Assembly (NCBI GenBank): GCA_033557685.1 | Contig: JAWQRN010000064.1 | Location: forward strand, 1 to 42,602 | From: Sperchopsis tessellata | Taxonomy: Eukaryota; Arthropoda; Insecta; Coleoptera; Hydrophilidae | Direction: 5' to 3' | Length of the DNA stretch: 42,602 nucleotides | Shown: in pieces, positions 34,701 to 40,640 of the stretch | How positions within the stretch are numbered: the first letter of the stretch is position 1 | Layout of the letters: every line of letters begins with the position of its first letter | The notes under the pieces: model-generated | What the model saw: only the letters and a program-made list of their open reading frames with translations | Databases searched by the model: none | What the model was told of the DNA's origin: nothing | Made by a program: the position numbers and the translations under genes

Positions 34701-35891
34701 AAGTATATTTATGTACCAAGTATATTTTATAAAAGAAAAATAGAGAAAGCAAACTTAAACTAACGAATGAAATGTGCTTATGGAGGAAGGTGTAAAGTAA
34801 AAAGATGATGAGTAGAGAATGTTTACCTGGCGATTGCTGCTTGCTGTGGCGGAACTTAACTGACTTTTGATTTCGGCGCTCCAGCTTTTATAAGCACAGA
34901 CAATCGGTCGAACTTCAATGACGCTACTGGTAGAGGCACTTTTCGAACCGTGAACATTAACCCCTAAATTGTTAATAATGTTTTAAGAATTTGGGCTAAA
35001 AAGTGACTGCATTTAGAATATATATTACCTAGCTCCATAAGCAACACACAAAAAATGTTTTCAGTTCTCCAGAAACGAAATTTCCACCCGCGTACAACAC
35101 GCCATCGGCCAATAATTAATGGGGTAACAATGCTTTCATTCCACCAAGACGTTTGTTTCCATTTCTAGTTGTTTCACAGTTTCTATGCAGCAAAATTAAG
35201 CTCCATTTTTCTCTTCATTATCTTTTCTTCACCTTTCTTTGAACCTCTCTTACTAAATTACATTTACCTATCTCTTCACTCTTACACTCTTTATTTTCTT
35301 CGAAATTTCTTTACTCACGAAAAAGTAATCAATAATAGACTTTTTGTTCTTACTGGGTTCAGCTCTTGTGCACTGACACAAATCTCCTAACTTTATCATG
35401 CATCCAATTGTTAAGTGTTTTTCATATTTATTTATTTACGTATTTTCAGAAATGTTTCATTCATGAGACAAAGAAGCAAAATGCTCAAGTTTCACAATGT
35501 TTTTTTTTATTCCAAAATATTCACATATTAGTTATTTTATTTGTAAGTTTTTTTTGCTTTTTCTTGTTGGATATTGTAAAATGATCTTTATACTCACAGG
35601 TAATTTTTTTACAGGTCTAAAGTAGTATTGGCATACGAACCAGTCTGGGCTATCGGTACAGGAAAGACTGCCAGTCCTGAACAAGCCCAAGATGTTCACA
35701 AAGCTTTGAGAGAATGGATCTGTGGAAAGATCAGTCCTGATGTAGCAACTAGCATCAGAATCCAATATGGTGGCTCTGTAACAGCAGCCAACGCCAAGGA
35801 ACTTGCTAGTCAACCTGATATTGATGGTTTCTTGGTTGGAGGTGCCTCCCTTAAGCCTGAATTTGTCCAGATCATCAACGCTAGGCAATAA
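7552..35891 (+). CDS. Tpi: Triosephosphate isomerase gene: join 7552-7774, 32494-32737, 35615-35891
   Basis: Triosephosphate isomerase interconverts dihydroxyacetone phosphate and glyceraldehyde 3-phosphate in cytosolic glycolysis and gluconeogenesis, as a TIM-barrel homodimer. The three exons join in frame (223 + 244 + 277 = 744 bp) into 247 residues plus stop, the normal family length. Catalytic residues are present: Asn10 and Lys12 in GGNWKMNG, His94 in WVILGHSERR, and Glu164 in AYEPVWAIGTGKTA, which is also the flexible loop 6. The phosphate-binding YGGSV and C-terminal VGGASLKPEF are intact. The ATG at 7552 is chosen because it begins the conserved MGRKFIVGGNW; the frame open upstream of it is leader. 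Introns have consensus GTAAGT donors and CAG acceptors, in phases 1 and 2. Intron 1, at about 24.7 kb, is unusually long and holds a complete-looking transporter gene on the other strand. No disabling change was seen, so the gene looks functional. Confidence 0.97.
8170..8760 (-). pseudogene. Decayed mariner transposase, C-terminal half
   Basis: Read on the minus strand, the fragment ends in WERVVQYEGGYFGE followed by a stop at 8198-8196, a typical mariner transposase C terminus. Upstream is YSPDISPSDYHLFLSLEYHM, the third-aspartate region (YSPD..PSDYHLF) that defines the DD34D mariner group. Further upstream come remnants of the second-aspartate block near 8660-8720. Several stops and frameshifts interrupt it. 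I could not identify convincing terminal repeats. This is a different subfamily from the element at 6612-7286. Confidence 0.75.
9290..9355 (-). repeat. tRNA-like SINE head
   Basis: On the minus strand the sequence contains GTAGTGGTAGAGAGCTTGAC, resembling the A box and D arm of a tRNA. About 20 bases later comes GAGGCTCTAATCC, close to a B box. It is not a functional tRNA: the acceptor stem does not close and no anticodon arm is clear. It is followed by an A/T-rich tail, as expected for a degraded tRNA-derived SINE. No second copy was noticed in the window. Confidence 0.4.
9800..10245 (-). pseudogene. LINE 3' end: reverse-transcriptase C-terminal region
   Basis: The minus-strand frame contains FMFGCEKWVMNERFQSKL and EEFLRRIEGITRRNKI. 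This matches the common non-LTR pattern of a YGCE.W motif followed by FLRR..G..R.D...N after the polymerase domain. A frameshift then leads into RRMRNARQPREVWKAKTIG-like sequence, the usual tail of RTE-type and related LINE proteins. The element ends in a short ATGATGATG run, a typical microsatellite-like 3' end for RTE-type elements. It is truncated and inactive. Confidence 0.65.
10246..11089. other. Intronic AT-rich sequence downstream of EAAT
   Basis: This holds the presumed 3' untranslated region of the minus-strand transporter and unassigned AT-rich sequence. There is a (TA)n run at about 10239-10258. A minus-strand AATAAA-type signal (TTTATT on plus) occurs at several places, but none can be chosen with confidence. 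Confidence 0.35.
11090..11207 (-). CDS. EAAT last coding exon with TM8
   Basis: Completes the split Leu codon and encodes DRFRTAINVMGDAYGAGIV, then HLSKDELEKLG and a short tail ending NFK, with a TAA stop at 11092-11090. The acceptor is TTTTATTTCAG. The substrate-binding Arg and the Asp/Asn cation ligands of TM8 are present. The C-terminal tail is short compared with mammalian EAATs. Confidence 0.93.
11090..15245 (-). CDS. Excitatory amino acid transporter (SLC1/EAAT), 5'-incomplete: six exons
   Basis: EAATs import glutamate or aspartate with three Na+ and one H+, exporting K+, at glial and other plasma membranes. The exons (minus) are 15245-14737, 14162-14120, 14063-14024, 13259-12845, 12518-12189 and 11207-11090. 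They join in frame to 484 residues plus stop, close to the roughly 480 of fly EAAT1. Early residues give hydrophobic helices (LLTLLTVLGVVLGVALGLIL). A NVT glycosylation site lies in the large extracellular loop. Hairpin 1 has TASSSATLP (about 334-341), TM7 has NMDGT (369-373), hairpin 2 has AAGIPQAG (411-418), and TM8 has DRFRTAINVMGD (447-458). That includes the substrate Asp447 and Arg450 and Na+-site Asp458. The first exon follows a TTTTGTTCTAG acceptor and starts in phase 0 with Asp-Val-Glu-Ser, so the start codon lies in an upstream exon that I could not find. The whole visible gene lies inside Tpi intron 1. It looks functional. Confidence 0.93.
11325..11830 (-). repeat. Dispersed non-coding repeat, copy 1 (pairs with 31050-31530)
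   Basis: The reverse complement of this stretch aligns, with much divergence, along the whole of 31050-31530. Shared blocks in the same order include AAAGTATTGTAAT / CAAAATATTGTAAT, TTTTAGGAT(T)CCC, GTGTGT..TCACTATG, TTTTTGGAATA, GTCAAAGTGAGA and GCAGC(A/G)CTGTCAG. No reading frame is conserved between the copies. This copy lies in the last intron of the EAAT gene. Confidence 0.7.
12189..12518 (-). CDS. EAAT exon with TM7 and hairpin 2
   Basis: Starts with the rest of the serine-rich motif (SSATLPVT). It carries RFVLPIGATINMDGTALYEA and the conserved AASIGAAGIPQAGLVTM, and ends at VDWLL with donor CT|GTAAGT. This is the most conserved part of the protein. Confidence 0.95.
12845..13259 (-). 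CDS. EAAT exon with TM4-TM6 and hairpin 1
   Basis: Begins DLYEWVVTGEMTEGMNILGL after the CAG acceptor at 13262-13260 and runs to AMATAFGTAS, with donor AG|GTACGT at 12844-12839. The trimerisation and transport-domain helices and the first half of the serine-rich hairpin 1 are here. The frame stays open past the donor to 12637, but that extension has no similarity to the family and is intron. Confidence 0.93.
14024..14063 (-). CDS. EAAT micro-exon (40 bp)
   Basis: Encodes YRTILVPIPGKEN in the extracellular loop. The acceptor is ATTTTCAG and the donor AATG|GTATGT. The phases fit both neighbours. Confidence 0.88.
14120..14162 (-). CDS. EAAT micro-exon (43 bp)
   Basis: Encodes NMFPPNIVEACVSS after completing the split Arg codon. 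This is the conserved DL.RNMFP.NIVEA stretch of animal EAATs. The acceptor is CATTTCAG and the donor TCG|GTAAGT. Confidence 0.92.
14737..15245 (-). CDS. EAAT exon (first recognised)
   Basis: Contains a charged N-terminal segment with many Ser, Lys and Glu, then transmembrane segments 1-3 and the start of the extracellular loop with NVTIADTLLDL. It ends AG|GTAAGT, phase 2. An ATG at 15244-15242 is out of frame with the protein, and the in-frame codon at 15242 is GTG, so translation must start upstream. Confidence 0.9.
15246..16160. other. Sequence upstream of the first recognised EAAT exon, nothing assigned
   Basis: It should contain EAAT intron and perhaps a short 5' coding exon. I checked minus-strand ATG codons followed by a GT donor in phase 0. 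None gave an open frame (for example, the one before GTATGT at 15400 hits a stop). Confidence 0.35.
16161..16640 (-). pseudogene. LINE 3' end: C-terminal region of a non-LTR protein
   Basis: On the minus strand, NKCLRRIL.I.WPDKISN.ELWR is followed by a frame with RQALE-like, RRGGCPTDTWKRSI and RTTWTQVKTITQDRSECRD. This is the familiar post-polymerase tail of RTE/CR1-type elements (GRP..TWRR....E....G.TW.E....QDR..WR). Frameshifts and stops are present. A poly-A-like run sits next to it at 16669-16678. Confidence 0.65.
16690..17460 (-). pseudogene. Penelope-like element: GIY-YIG endonuclease end and terminal sequence
   Basis: The minus frame from about 17345 reads SYNIAKHFKAIHENTKTIF, then SGVYLLHCGCGAGM.GR. 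It is the GIY-YIG nuclease of Penelope-like elements (GVYLL.C.CG..YVG.T.R), here broken by a frameshift after GR. Upstream is a Cys-containing linker (CKFCIKKN). A second frame (16862-17077) carries SCSHEPNRNNPIILHRYPNG and further C-terminal sequence. Downstream, 16720-16751 holds the terminal block with GATCGAAACCGGTCGCAGTACT. The nuclease helps integrate the element at an opened target. This copy is inactive. Confidence 0.8.
16720..16751 (-). ncRNA. Hammerhead-like motif of a Penelope-like terminal repeat (family C)
   Basis: On the minus strand the order is TTGAGAA, T, GACC, a short loop, GATC, GAAACCGGTC. This resembles a minimal hammerhead: a core like CUGANGA, then stem II, GAAA, a very short stem III (ACC/GGU) and the cleavage triplet GUC. 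Stem II has one mismatch and the first core base is U instead of C. Known PLEs carry such ribozymes in their terminal repeats. This copy is probably decayed. Confidence 0.35.
17461..17970 (-). pseudogene. Non-LTR retrotransposon reverse-transcriptase fragment (CR1/Jockey type)
   Basis: The minus strand contains VKAFDSLYHSELL, the RT motif with catalytic Asp (AFD), near 17900-17850. After frameshifts, MPQGSIFNPLLILSYINN follows near 17765-17705, corresponding to GVPQGS.LGPLLFL.YIND. Then comes a weak LFADDT-like region. The FADD box is not intact and several stops are present, so it is dead. Confidence 0.7.
17971..18984. other. Unassigned intron sequence with an inverted CCAAT box
   Basis: No coding sequence was found. 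At about 18327-18345 the minus strand reads CACAGCAGCCAATCACAGC, containing a CCAAT box, in a small GC-richer patch (18300-18350) about 3.1 kb upstream of the first recognised EAAT exon. It could be part of the EAAT promoter, but this is only a positional suggestion. Confidence 0.25.
18985..19268. repeat. 111-bp tandem dimer of Penelope terminal sequence (family B), with inverted fragment
   Basis: Units 19047-19157 and 19158-19268 appear to differ at only one site (AACTG versus AACCG) and are joined head to tail. Each contains CAGTGGACGAAACGTCGACA followed by GGTTTCCACCCGGTAACAAC. Just to the left, 18985-19030 has part of the same sequence in the opposite orientation. The family also occurs at 24407-24690, 38948-39010 and 41975-42050. 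Compared with those copies, both units lack about 8 bases (GAAAATGT) just before the CCCTT block. Confidence 0.85.
19300..19420 (-). repeat. Penelope-like terminal fragment (family D)
   Basis: The minus strand reads AAGATGAGG, a loop, CCTCGAAACCAGTCGTCAGT at 19406-19367, then a T/A-rich stretch down to about 19310. The layout of a short perfect stem (GAGG/CCTC) followed by GAAAC and GTC matches the other PLE ends here, but the sequence is a different family. No coding sequence accompanies it. Confidence 0.45.
19421..20744. other. AT-rich intron sequence, nothing recognised
   Basis: No exon, RNA or repeat was identified. Near 20480-20510 the words TTCGATCC..GTTATTTAT are repeated in direct order over a few tens of bases, which is minor. 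Confidence 0.45.
20745..21235 (+). pseudogene. Non-LTR reverse-transcriptase fragment (CR1/R1-like)
   Basis: The plus frame reads VSTIVPIPKVSNPKIPVDFR and then SINILLTTDKVLEIVIHRQL. This is the early RT signature (K...V.PI.K......DFRPI..LP...K..E..I..QL). Broken downstream pieces are LSVFADL.YALESINKGLL, an eroded form of the catalytic-aspartate motif, and WFINYLSSRGHRTKLGKYIS. Stops disrupt it, and its continuation is interrupted at about 21235 by the Jockey-type fragment. Confidence 0.7.
21236..22060 (+). pseudogene. Jockey-type non-LTR retrotransposon fragment
   Basis: Frames read across small shifts give KGSWVRADKLKTDVFEEHLA and EEEAIISFLE. They continue into LPDIVLTALTYLFKAILRTG, HFPYQWKVAQIILVLKPGKP and ASSYHRISFLQVASKTL. 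These are hallmarks of the linker and first RT motifs of Jockey-clade LINEs (G.FP..WK.A.II.I.KPGK....SYRPISLL...SK..E). The catalytic FADD region is missing. It is 5' and 3' truncated and full of frameshifts. Confidence 0.75.
22255..22445 (+). repeat. Dispersed LINE-tail/SINE-like repeat, copy 1
   Basis: Shares an ordered set of blocks with 26718-26935. Examples are ACATAAAACGGTGGGTCC / ACGTAAAACAGTGGGTCC, GTATTATAGGTA / GTATTGTAGGTA, ACGTGCAC, AAAGAACC, GGCATTGATGATT / GGCGTCGGTGATT and AGGTC(A/G)ACGT. It has no coding potential of its own (the 110-codon frame at 22160-22492 is incidental). It is probably the 3' untranslated tail of a LINE, or a SINE borrowing that tail. Confidence 0.7.
22446..23229. 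other. AT-rich intron sequence, nothing recognised
   Basis: No feature could be supported. There are scattered AATAAA words and no coherent reading frame. Confidence 0.5.
23230..24370 (+). pseudogene. CR1/Jockey-type LINE: RT second half and C-terminal region
   Basis: The plus strand carries, across shifts, KILEKAVHRRLFDF. It continues with DVPQGSVFGPLLLLIYCNDL (about 23494-23553), a QFADDSS-like catalytic box (about 23582) and VKFLGIQIHQTLKWDLHVSS. Then come VYFMLQTLRSFVGEEV, and a C-terminal NYRTSLFDGRP-like segment near 24210. This is the normal motif order for a CR1/Jockey-group polymerase. Stops occur between blocks, so it is inactive. A related fragment is at 38405-38860. Confidence 0.8.
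24407..24690. repeat. Penelope terminal repeat family B, inverted pair
   Basis: The left arm 24407-24511 (minus) and right arm 24550-24690 (plus) face each other across about 38 bp. Shared blocks are ACATCACTCACCT, CCTTGCAACAGTG, GTCGGC and GAAACAACAT. The right arm keeps CTTGAAAATGTACC...GTGAGCAAAACGTC, and the left arm keeps CTCAGAAATGTCCC...GTGGCTGAAATGTC. The transcript would fold into a long hairpin. It abuts the family A repeat at 24700. Confidence 0.75.
24691..25800 (-). pseudogene. Penelope-like element: reverse transcriptase and terminal repeat (family A)
   Basis: On the minus strand, about 25735-25690 gives SFDVSNLFTSVPV (RT motif A). Then 25609-25121 is an open frame with GLSMGCNLSPLLAEIFMIRI (motif B), RYVDDIF (motif C), SLDCLDLTVI and HCIPYTSNYPMSHKLAAFNF. 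These are diagnostic of the Penelope RT, which is closer to telomerase than to LINE RTs. The frame is shifted between motifs A and B, and the N-terminal part and the GIY-YIG domain are missing here. Downstream on the same strand, 24840-24700 is the family A terminal repeat, with GGACGAAACGTCGGC. The element is 5'-truncated and inactive. Confidence 0.85.
24744..24779 (-). ncRNA. Hammerhead-like motif in PLE terminal repeat (family A, best copy)
   Basis: Minus strand order: CTTGATAA, T, GTCC, an 11-base loop, GGAC, GAAACGTC. GTCC/GGAC would be stem II. GAAA is followed by ACGU, which allows only a two-pair stem III (as in dimer-type minimal hammerheads), and then comes the GUC triplet. The core reads UUGAUAA instead of CUGANGA: the first base and the usual G8 are changed. 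A GTCGGC/GCCGAC hairpin around an A-rich loop follows directly and could compete. It is probably inactive unless the core differs from the classical one. Confidence 0.4.
25801..26717. other. Intron sequence, nothing recognised
   Basis: AT-rich sequence with an (ATA)n-like run near 26021-26032. No exon or repeat was identified. Confidence 0.5.
26718..26935 (+). repeat. Dispersed LINE-tail/SINE-like repeat, copy 2
   Basis: Second copy of the repeat at 22255-22445, better preserved. It ends in AAATAAACAAACAAATAAAT, a simple (AAAC/AAAT)n tail typical of the 3' end of a retroposed element. It also has GGACGTAAAACAGTGGGTCC and CCGTGTATTGTAGG. It is in the same orientation as copy 1 and lies about 4.4 kb away. 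Confidence 0.75.
26936..27981. other. Intron sequence, nothing recognised
   Basis: Very AT-rich. No coding or repeat features could be supported. Confidence 0.5.
27982..28935 (+). mobile_element. Penelope-like element remnant: GIY-YIG domain between inverted terminal repeats
   Basis: Terminal-repeat arms of family A lie at 27982-28170 (minus) and about 28690-28935 (plus). Between them the plus strand encodes a degraded GIY-YIG nuclease. YIGQTK-like sequence follows a frameshift near 28225, with GH.NIFKDIKIF near 28348. FPRIIRESIEIYKHPESLN then lies at about 28400-28456, matching the C-terminal half of PLE endonucleases. A 15-bp word GTCTACGTACTGAAT occurs at both 28601 and 28920. The right arm contains GGACGAAATGTCGGC. 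It is non-functional. The arrangement is the common PLE form of a 5'-truncated copy with an inverted terminal fragment. Confidence 0.75.
29248..30648 (+). mobile_element. Tc1-like transposon, both ends present, transposase decayed
   Basis: The left end starts CACTGCTCAAAACAATTAAG. The reverse complement of the right end starts CACTGTTCAAAACAATTAAT. A TA precedes the left end (29246-29247); the right flank is AA, a mutated duplication. Inside, on the plus strand, are AVAQFLGVSQNVI (helix-turn-helix region), EEHRNWTHKNWGRVLFSDKS (second-catalytic-aspartate region) and FLDEILRSIILLYATVVG. FIFIDDRVVH follows, corresponding to MDDNARPH with the conserved aspartate. This order is that of Tc1-family DD34E transposases. 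Many stops make it inactive. Length about 1.4 kb, close to the family norm. Confidence 0.85.
31050..31530 (+). repeat. Dispersed non-coding repeat, copy 2 (inverted relative to 11325-11830)
   Basis: Same ordered blocks as copy 1 but on the opposite strand: AAAGTATTGTAATTGC, TTTTAGGATTCCC, TGTGTGTGTCACTATGAG, TTTTTGGAATATG, GTCAAAGTGAGA and GGCAGCGCTGTCAG. It has no reading frame and no recognisable RNA-polymerase-III promoter. The family is unknown to me by name. Confidence 0.7.
31531..32493. other. End of Tpi intron 1, nothing else recognised
   Basis: AT-rich, with an AAAAACAAGAAGAAGAAC purine run at about 31612. It leads into the pyrimidine tract and CAG acceptor ending at 32493. Confidence 0.5.
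32494..32737 (+). CDS. Tpi: Tpi coding exon 2
   Basis: Completes Gly75 and encodes EISPAMIKDIGCEWVILGHS with catalytic His94, then FGESDALVAEKV, ACVGETLEEREAGKTEEV and SEKVKD, plus the first two bases of the following Trp codon. The acceptor is TTTTCAG|GTG and the donor ACTG|GTAAGT. Confidence 0.97.
32738..35614 (+). other. Tpi intron 2 (2877 bp)
   Basis: Donor GTAAGT, acceptor TTTTTTTACAG. It contains T/C-rich sequence at 32880-33230, a (TTTA)n run at about 33342-33362, a short (TA)n, and a possible LINE remnant at 33960-34380. At about 34800-35110 there is a less AT-rich patch of unknown origin. No alternative exon was recognised. Confidence 0.85.
33960..34380 (-). pseudogene. Possible LINE fragment in Tpi intron 2
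   Basis: The minus strand gives, across a frameshift, pieces such as KELDNALENTKTGNA, similar to the segment before the first RT motif in RTE/Jockey-type elements (L..ALK..K.GKAPG.DGI). Upstream is IEAAIKAVKERKDLAWEY. There are no catalytic motifs. It is weakly supported. Confidence 0.3.
35615..35891 (+). CDS. Tpi: Tpi coding exon 3
   Basis: Completes the split Trp codon (TG|G) and encodes SKVVLAYEPVWAIGTGKTAS with catalytic Glu164 and loop 6, IRIQYGGSVTAANAKELASQ (phosphate-binding loop 7) and DGFLVGGASLKPEFV (loop 8), ending at ARQ with TAA at 35889-35891. Confidence 0.97.
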
Positions 35892-35956
35892 ACATATTTT
35901 CATTACTATTTTTTTTATATAGACAAAATAAGATATCTTCGTAAATTTAATCACTA

Positions 35957-35962
35957 AATAAA
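35957..35962 (+). terminator. Tpi polyadenylation signal, proximal candidate
   Basis: AATAAA lies 66 bp after the Tpi stop codon. A second AATAAA at 36349-36354 would give a longer 3' untranslated region of about 460 bp. Either or both could be used. Confidence 0.5.
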
Positions 35963-36502
35963 ATTAGATGTTTTTACCCTTTTATCTATGTAATAAGGAA
36001 ATGGTTGTTGATTTAGATTTGATATCAGGATTGGTGCAGTGTGCATAATGCAAGTATGTAATGCAAATTGCTTATGTCAAAGTACAAACATATACTTAAT
36101 GTCATCATGTTAGATGTTTAGTTGAAAATCAGAAGGTGTTTAAAAAGCGTACAAGCTCTGATTTATTTTAAATATGTGATATGTAGCCTAGTTTGTTGAG
36201 ATAATTATAGAAATACGTAAATTGTAAGCAATACTATATGTATACACAATCAGTGTGATGCTTTTTAGTTCAAACGTTATGGCGTAGACTTTTCTTAAGT
36301 TACTACGTATTACTATGGCACAGTACCTCGAAAACCCAATGGTGTGAAAATAAATAAGGCACCATTGATAGTGTTCTTAAGTAACTAATGTATAGATATA
36401 CTTATTAACATCATTTATAAAGATATCTTATTTTCATCTTTATTTTATTCCAAATTTCATTTCTTCAATTGTTATTTTATACAAGGCATATATAATAAGG
36501 TG

Positions 36503-36560
36503 AATAATTTTACATGGAATCATTTAAATAATTTCACGTGGAATCATTTAAATAATTTTA
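36503..36560 (+). repeat. Short tandem repeat (24-bp unit, about 2.4 copies)
   Basis: Units 36503-36526 and 36527-36550 share AATAATTT.AC.TGGAATCA and differ at two positions. A partial third copy follows. It lies about 600 bp downstream of the Tpi stop codon. Confidence 0.85.
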
Positions 36561-38404
36561 ATGGCTTCCTCATTGTTTTTAGTGAGGTGAAAAGGGTAGA
36601 AAATATGATGAAGTCTTGTGTAAAAAGCTGTGGGAAATAATTTTTTTGTTTACATCCATTATACTCAAATTTTATCATGTACAATTTTAAATTTTATTGA
36701 AATATATATTGCCTGTTATTTGTTAATATTTTTTTTATTCCATGACCTACCATTTCTTTCCATTCAATTAATTGTACTTGATTTTTTAGCTTTGTATTTT
36801 AAAATGTTATTCTACGTAATAATGCTCCTAATAAAAACAATATTTTATGATGTGTTAGTACGTTTAATATCCCAATATAAATAAAAATCGGCCCCTAAAG
36901 TCCAGACATTTTAAATAAAAAATTTACATTTTTAACCATTTAACCAACCAATCGTGTGGTGTGTGTGAGAGGACGCGCATCCATATATGATGCATGTATG
37001 ACAAAAGGTTGCCTTTACTTGCGAGGGAAAAGGTAACAACATTATTGTAAGGAATAATCATAGGAAAGAAATGGCAAAAATGATCTTGAACAAGGGATAT
37101 ATGACTATGTTTACCCCAATTCATCGGAAGCCGGTTTCTGTAAACCGTTTTGCGCAACACGCATGTCCGTTTGTCACTGTATTACGAAAATATTGATGTT
37201 ATGTCAACTTATGTCTCACCATATATCTATGCATGATTAAAAGCAATCTGTTAGTTTTGTTCTTGCCAGTTGCTTAATAGTGAATTTAATTAATACAAAT
37301 AAAAAATAAACAAAAAGTTTCTGAAGTGCAATCCTGCGTCATTTAGGAACTGACTTACAGAATACCGTGAAAAGGTATAGGGATAAAGGTAGTCATACGT
37401 CTGATCAGTAAACTAGCTATTAAATTGCACAAAGTTTCTTAGGTGGTATAAAAGAGTAGTTTTGAGTTTATATTTGGAGTTCTTTCCACTGAAATCAATA
37501 ATACTATAGAGGATCTTAATGAAAATTAAAAGCCTAATTCAAATCTACACTTTATAACAAATGCGACGGGTAGGCAATGAATTTATGTTTCAACTGAAAG
37601 TACTTGGTATAATAATTCCCTTTTGTTTCTGTTTTAAAAGTTTTTCTTAAAATAAATGTTAGATTAGTATAAAAAATTTTAATTTTTATCAATACAAAAT
37701 TGAAGCTGTGAAGATAAAAATGACTTATTTTGTTTTAATAACAGGAGTTATATCGTTCTTTTATTATCATTTCAATGAATTTTTCTTTGAAATCTTATAC
37801 ATGCAGTTAGATATTAAAGGTTCCAAACTTGTGTAATAAATAAATTCTTAACGGAATAAAACATTAAATAATCAATTACTTAAATTAACAAATAATGAAG
37901 TTCTATTGATTTCTTATTTTTTGTTAAAAAAATACACCATTCCTAATAGATGTTTGGGCTGACAACACGTTGGTATTCTATATTAAATTCAACTATTTTA
38001 AAGATATTTTATGTTAAATAAGCCCCAGCTTAATTTTCTTTTTCCATAAATCAACTAACTGCTCTCTCCAGGTGCAGATTAAAGAAACAAGTTAATTTTT
38101 AAAATAAATTACTTATTTTAGGCTTATGAAACATTGATTTAACTTTATATAAAAAATTTGTCTAATTACGAATAAATGTACCAATAGACAGTAAAAATAT
38201 AAAATATAAAAATTTTGTGCTCCTGCACCTATAGTACATGATTTAATTTTGCAAAACTAATCACAATCCATTCATCCTATATATAATTCTTAAACGTTAC
38301 TGAGTATATTTTCTACTGGTCCTCTCTATCAGTATGAAATTAAATTGCTGAAAGTTCACTCAGAAACAGGTAAGACACGGATGTGCCATATATGATACAT
38401 CAAA
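36561..38404. other. Tpi-Tom70 intergenic sequence, unassigned
   Basis: AT-rich. A slightly GC-richer patch at about 36940-37180 holds a 78-codon minus-strand frame with no recognisable similarity. No splice-flanked exon was found. Confidence 0.4.
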
Positions 38405-38860
38405 TAGTCAATATGTCTGGTCCTCAACATCAACAAGACAAAGGCAGTCTTGTTTTCCTCTGATAGAGATTTTATCCACAATGACAATCTGGTTTTGGAT
38501 TGATGTGTATATCAATTGATGAGAATGCCAAGCTCTTGGGAATACACCTTGATGGTAGGCTGAACTGGCACTCACAGATTGAAGATCCATCTCCAAATTA
38601 AATAAAGTTTGTTTTGCTTTGCAAGGAATACGAGCCGTGAGGTTTGTCTGGCAGCCTACTACGGGTACACTTTGTCCATTTTTGCATCCTGATTTGGGGG
38701 TCAGATGTCAGAGGGTTTTCCTGCTTTAGAAGGGAGTGGTCAGGAAAATTTTTAATGGAGTATCGTGCCACTTGCCGTGGCTTATTTCGAGGGAATGGAA
38801 TGTTGACGGTCCCGGCTATTTGTCTACTGATATATTTAGTTTGCTTGTGATAAATTTTAA
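38405..38860 (+). pseudogene. CR1/Jockey-type LINE fragment (RT C-terminal part)
   Basis: The plus strand gives LNINKTKAVLFSSDRDF, AKLLGIHLDGRLNWHSQI and, after shifts, LCPFLHPDLG. These parallel the N..KT..I.F and FLG...D..L.W..H motifs after the catalytic box of CR1/Jockey polymerases, as in the copy at 23230-24370. There are stops between the blocks. Confidence 0.65.
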
Positions 38861-38947
38861 CATGTTTGTTGTTATTTATTGTGACGTTTTCCAAATCAGT
38901 GTTATATATGTTTGCTCTGTAAGTTTTAGAAATAAAATTTATTATTA

Positions 38948-39010
38948 ATAGCACTCCCCTTGAAAATGTCTTTTGCAACACTGGTCATAACGACGACACT
39001 TTTCGAATTC
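38948..39010 (+). repeat. Degenerate Penelope terminal repeat (family B)
   Basis: Contains CCCTTGAAAATGTC, TTTTGCAACACTGG and ACGACGACACTT, aligned to the right arm at 24550-24690 (ACCTTGAAAATGTACCTTGC and following). The GAAAC block has been mutated to CATAAC. Confidence 0.5.
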
Positions 39011-40640
39011 TCTACATACCGTTCCAATTATCTCAATGATTCTTTTATGTTTTGGATTTTTTATAACCAATTACGACTAAAGCTCAGCGTTGCAATACAG
39101 ATGCAATAATAATTAAACATGGAGATTGGAAAATTTGTTGAATTTCCTTCTATTCATGTTATTGAATGAGGAGCTATTGTATTAGTCATTTAAATGAAGG
39201 AAAGAACAAACTCTATTCAACATATGTTCGATAATATGTACATGATTATTTACGAACCTCTGTATGAAAATGCTCAATATCGGCACTTCAATCAAATCCA
39301 CTGGCACATATTCTTTTAATCTGTAGATTTCCTAGTTGCATAATAGAAGATGCGAGCAGTGCGGCATATTACTGTTTTCCCGGACTTGGTACAATGTGAT
39401 CATCAGCTGACGAACACCAATATAAGTACTTGGTATTTCACTTCTGTTCAAATCACATCTATTATTTTCTAAAATTTGTAGATAAAAATAAAAGTCTCAA
39501 TATAAAGTACACGAGCATATTGTAAGTGAAATCATAAATTATATTTCATTAGTCAACTTTATATGCAAAGAAATTATTGAGGAAAATGATGGACAATTAT
39601 GTAAATATGTATCTACTAAAAAGTAAATTTAATTATTTTTTCTTGCTATTATTAGGAATTTATTCTTAGTGAGTTGTACTGTGCCGTGCATTTTTCAACA
39701 GAAGGAGCTGAATTTTCTACCATATCCACTATTTTCAGATTTTTTTTGGACTTTTGCCATATATATTGTTATTTTCTTTAATGAGCCACTTTGTCAAAAG
39801 CACGTATTATAAATTTTAATATGCACTATGTATATGATAGAAACATACAATATGAACACACGTTTAAACGTAACTTTTCAGAACATACGATTACACAGGT
39901 TGGGAAATTCTTAATGTGTGTGTATATATCTTGTTAACAAATCTGTGTGTGTGTACATTCATTAAAATAGTGAGTACTAGAAGTCTAAGTGTACACTCTA
40001 GGAACACAGATTATACTCGTATGAGTGAAGTGACAAGTGTGTACCAAAATACACATTTAAATAGAAATCTCCACAGAATACAAGGCCTTTCCCATTGAGT
40101 GATACTTCAGCGTATTTGCGAAAGTCAAATCACAAAGGATTCTAATCTCAATTAGTAATTCCTTGCATATAAGATATTATTAATTATTTAGATACTTTGG
40201 AAGGTATTTAATTGTGTTTTTGAAAAAGAGATCGACAGCGAGTCACAGGAAAATGTCCTTAAATTCCTCACATAACTTGTTTTTCAACACTGAACAATTT
40301 TTGACACTAGGGGAATGTCCCTATGCAATTATTCAATAAGCTAGAACATGTATTTTGTTTTTCGTATTTTATTTTGCTACGGACTCGTGGTCTCACTACA
40401 GTTGGAATAAGGTCTTCGGAAAGTTTTTGAATCAAGAATAAACAAGAAATAAATTAAAATATAATAAAATGTATTCTTACAACAAAAATGTAAAATAACT
40501 AATACAAAACGAAAAGTAAAATTAAAGAAAACAATTACAATGAAGCTCCGATAACGCCAATAATAATAATAATGAAGACAGAAGATAATCAAAATGAATA
40601 TCATTTTTGATGTGCTAATTATTTTATTCAATGCACGTGT
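39011..40640. other. Intergenic sequence, nothing firmly assigned
   Basis: GT-rich stretches occur near 39915-39955. A possible ribozyme-like segment at 39376-39406 (minus) is listed under findings. No gene was seen. Confidence 0.4.

Noticed and set aside
36924..37160. 78-codon minus-strand frame between Tpi and Tom70
   Set aside because: No similarity recognised and no flanking splice sites. Likely chance.
40377..40631. 84-codon minus-strand frame
   Set aside because: AT-rich, low-complexity hydrophobic sequence downstream of Tom70, with no recognisable features.
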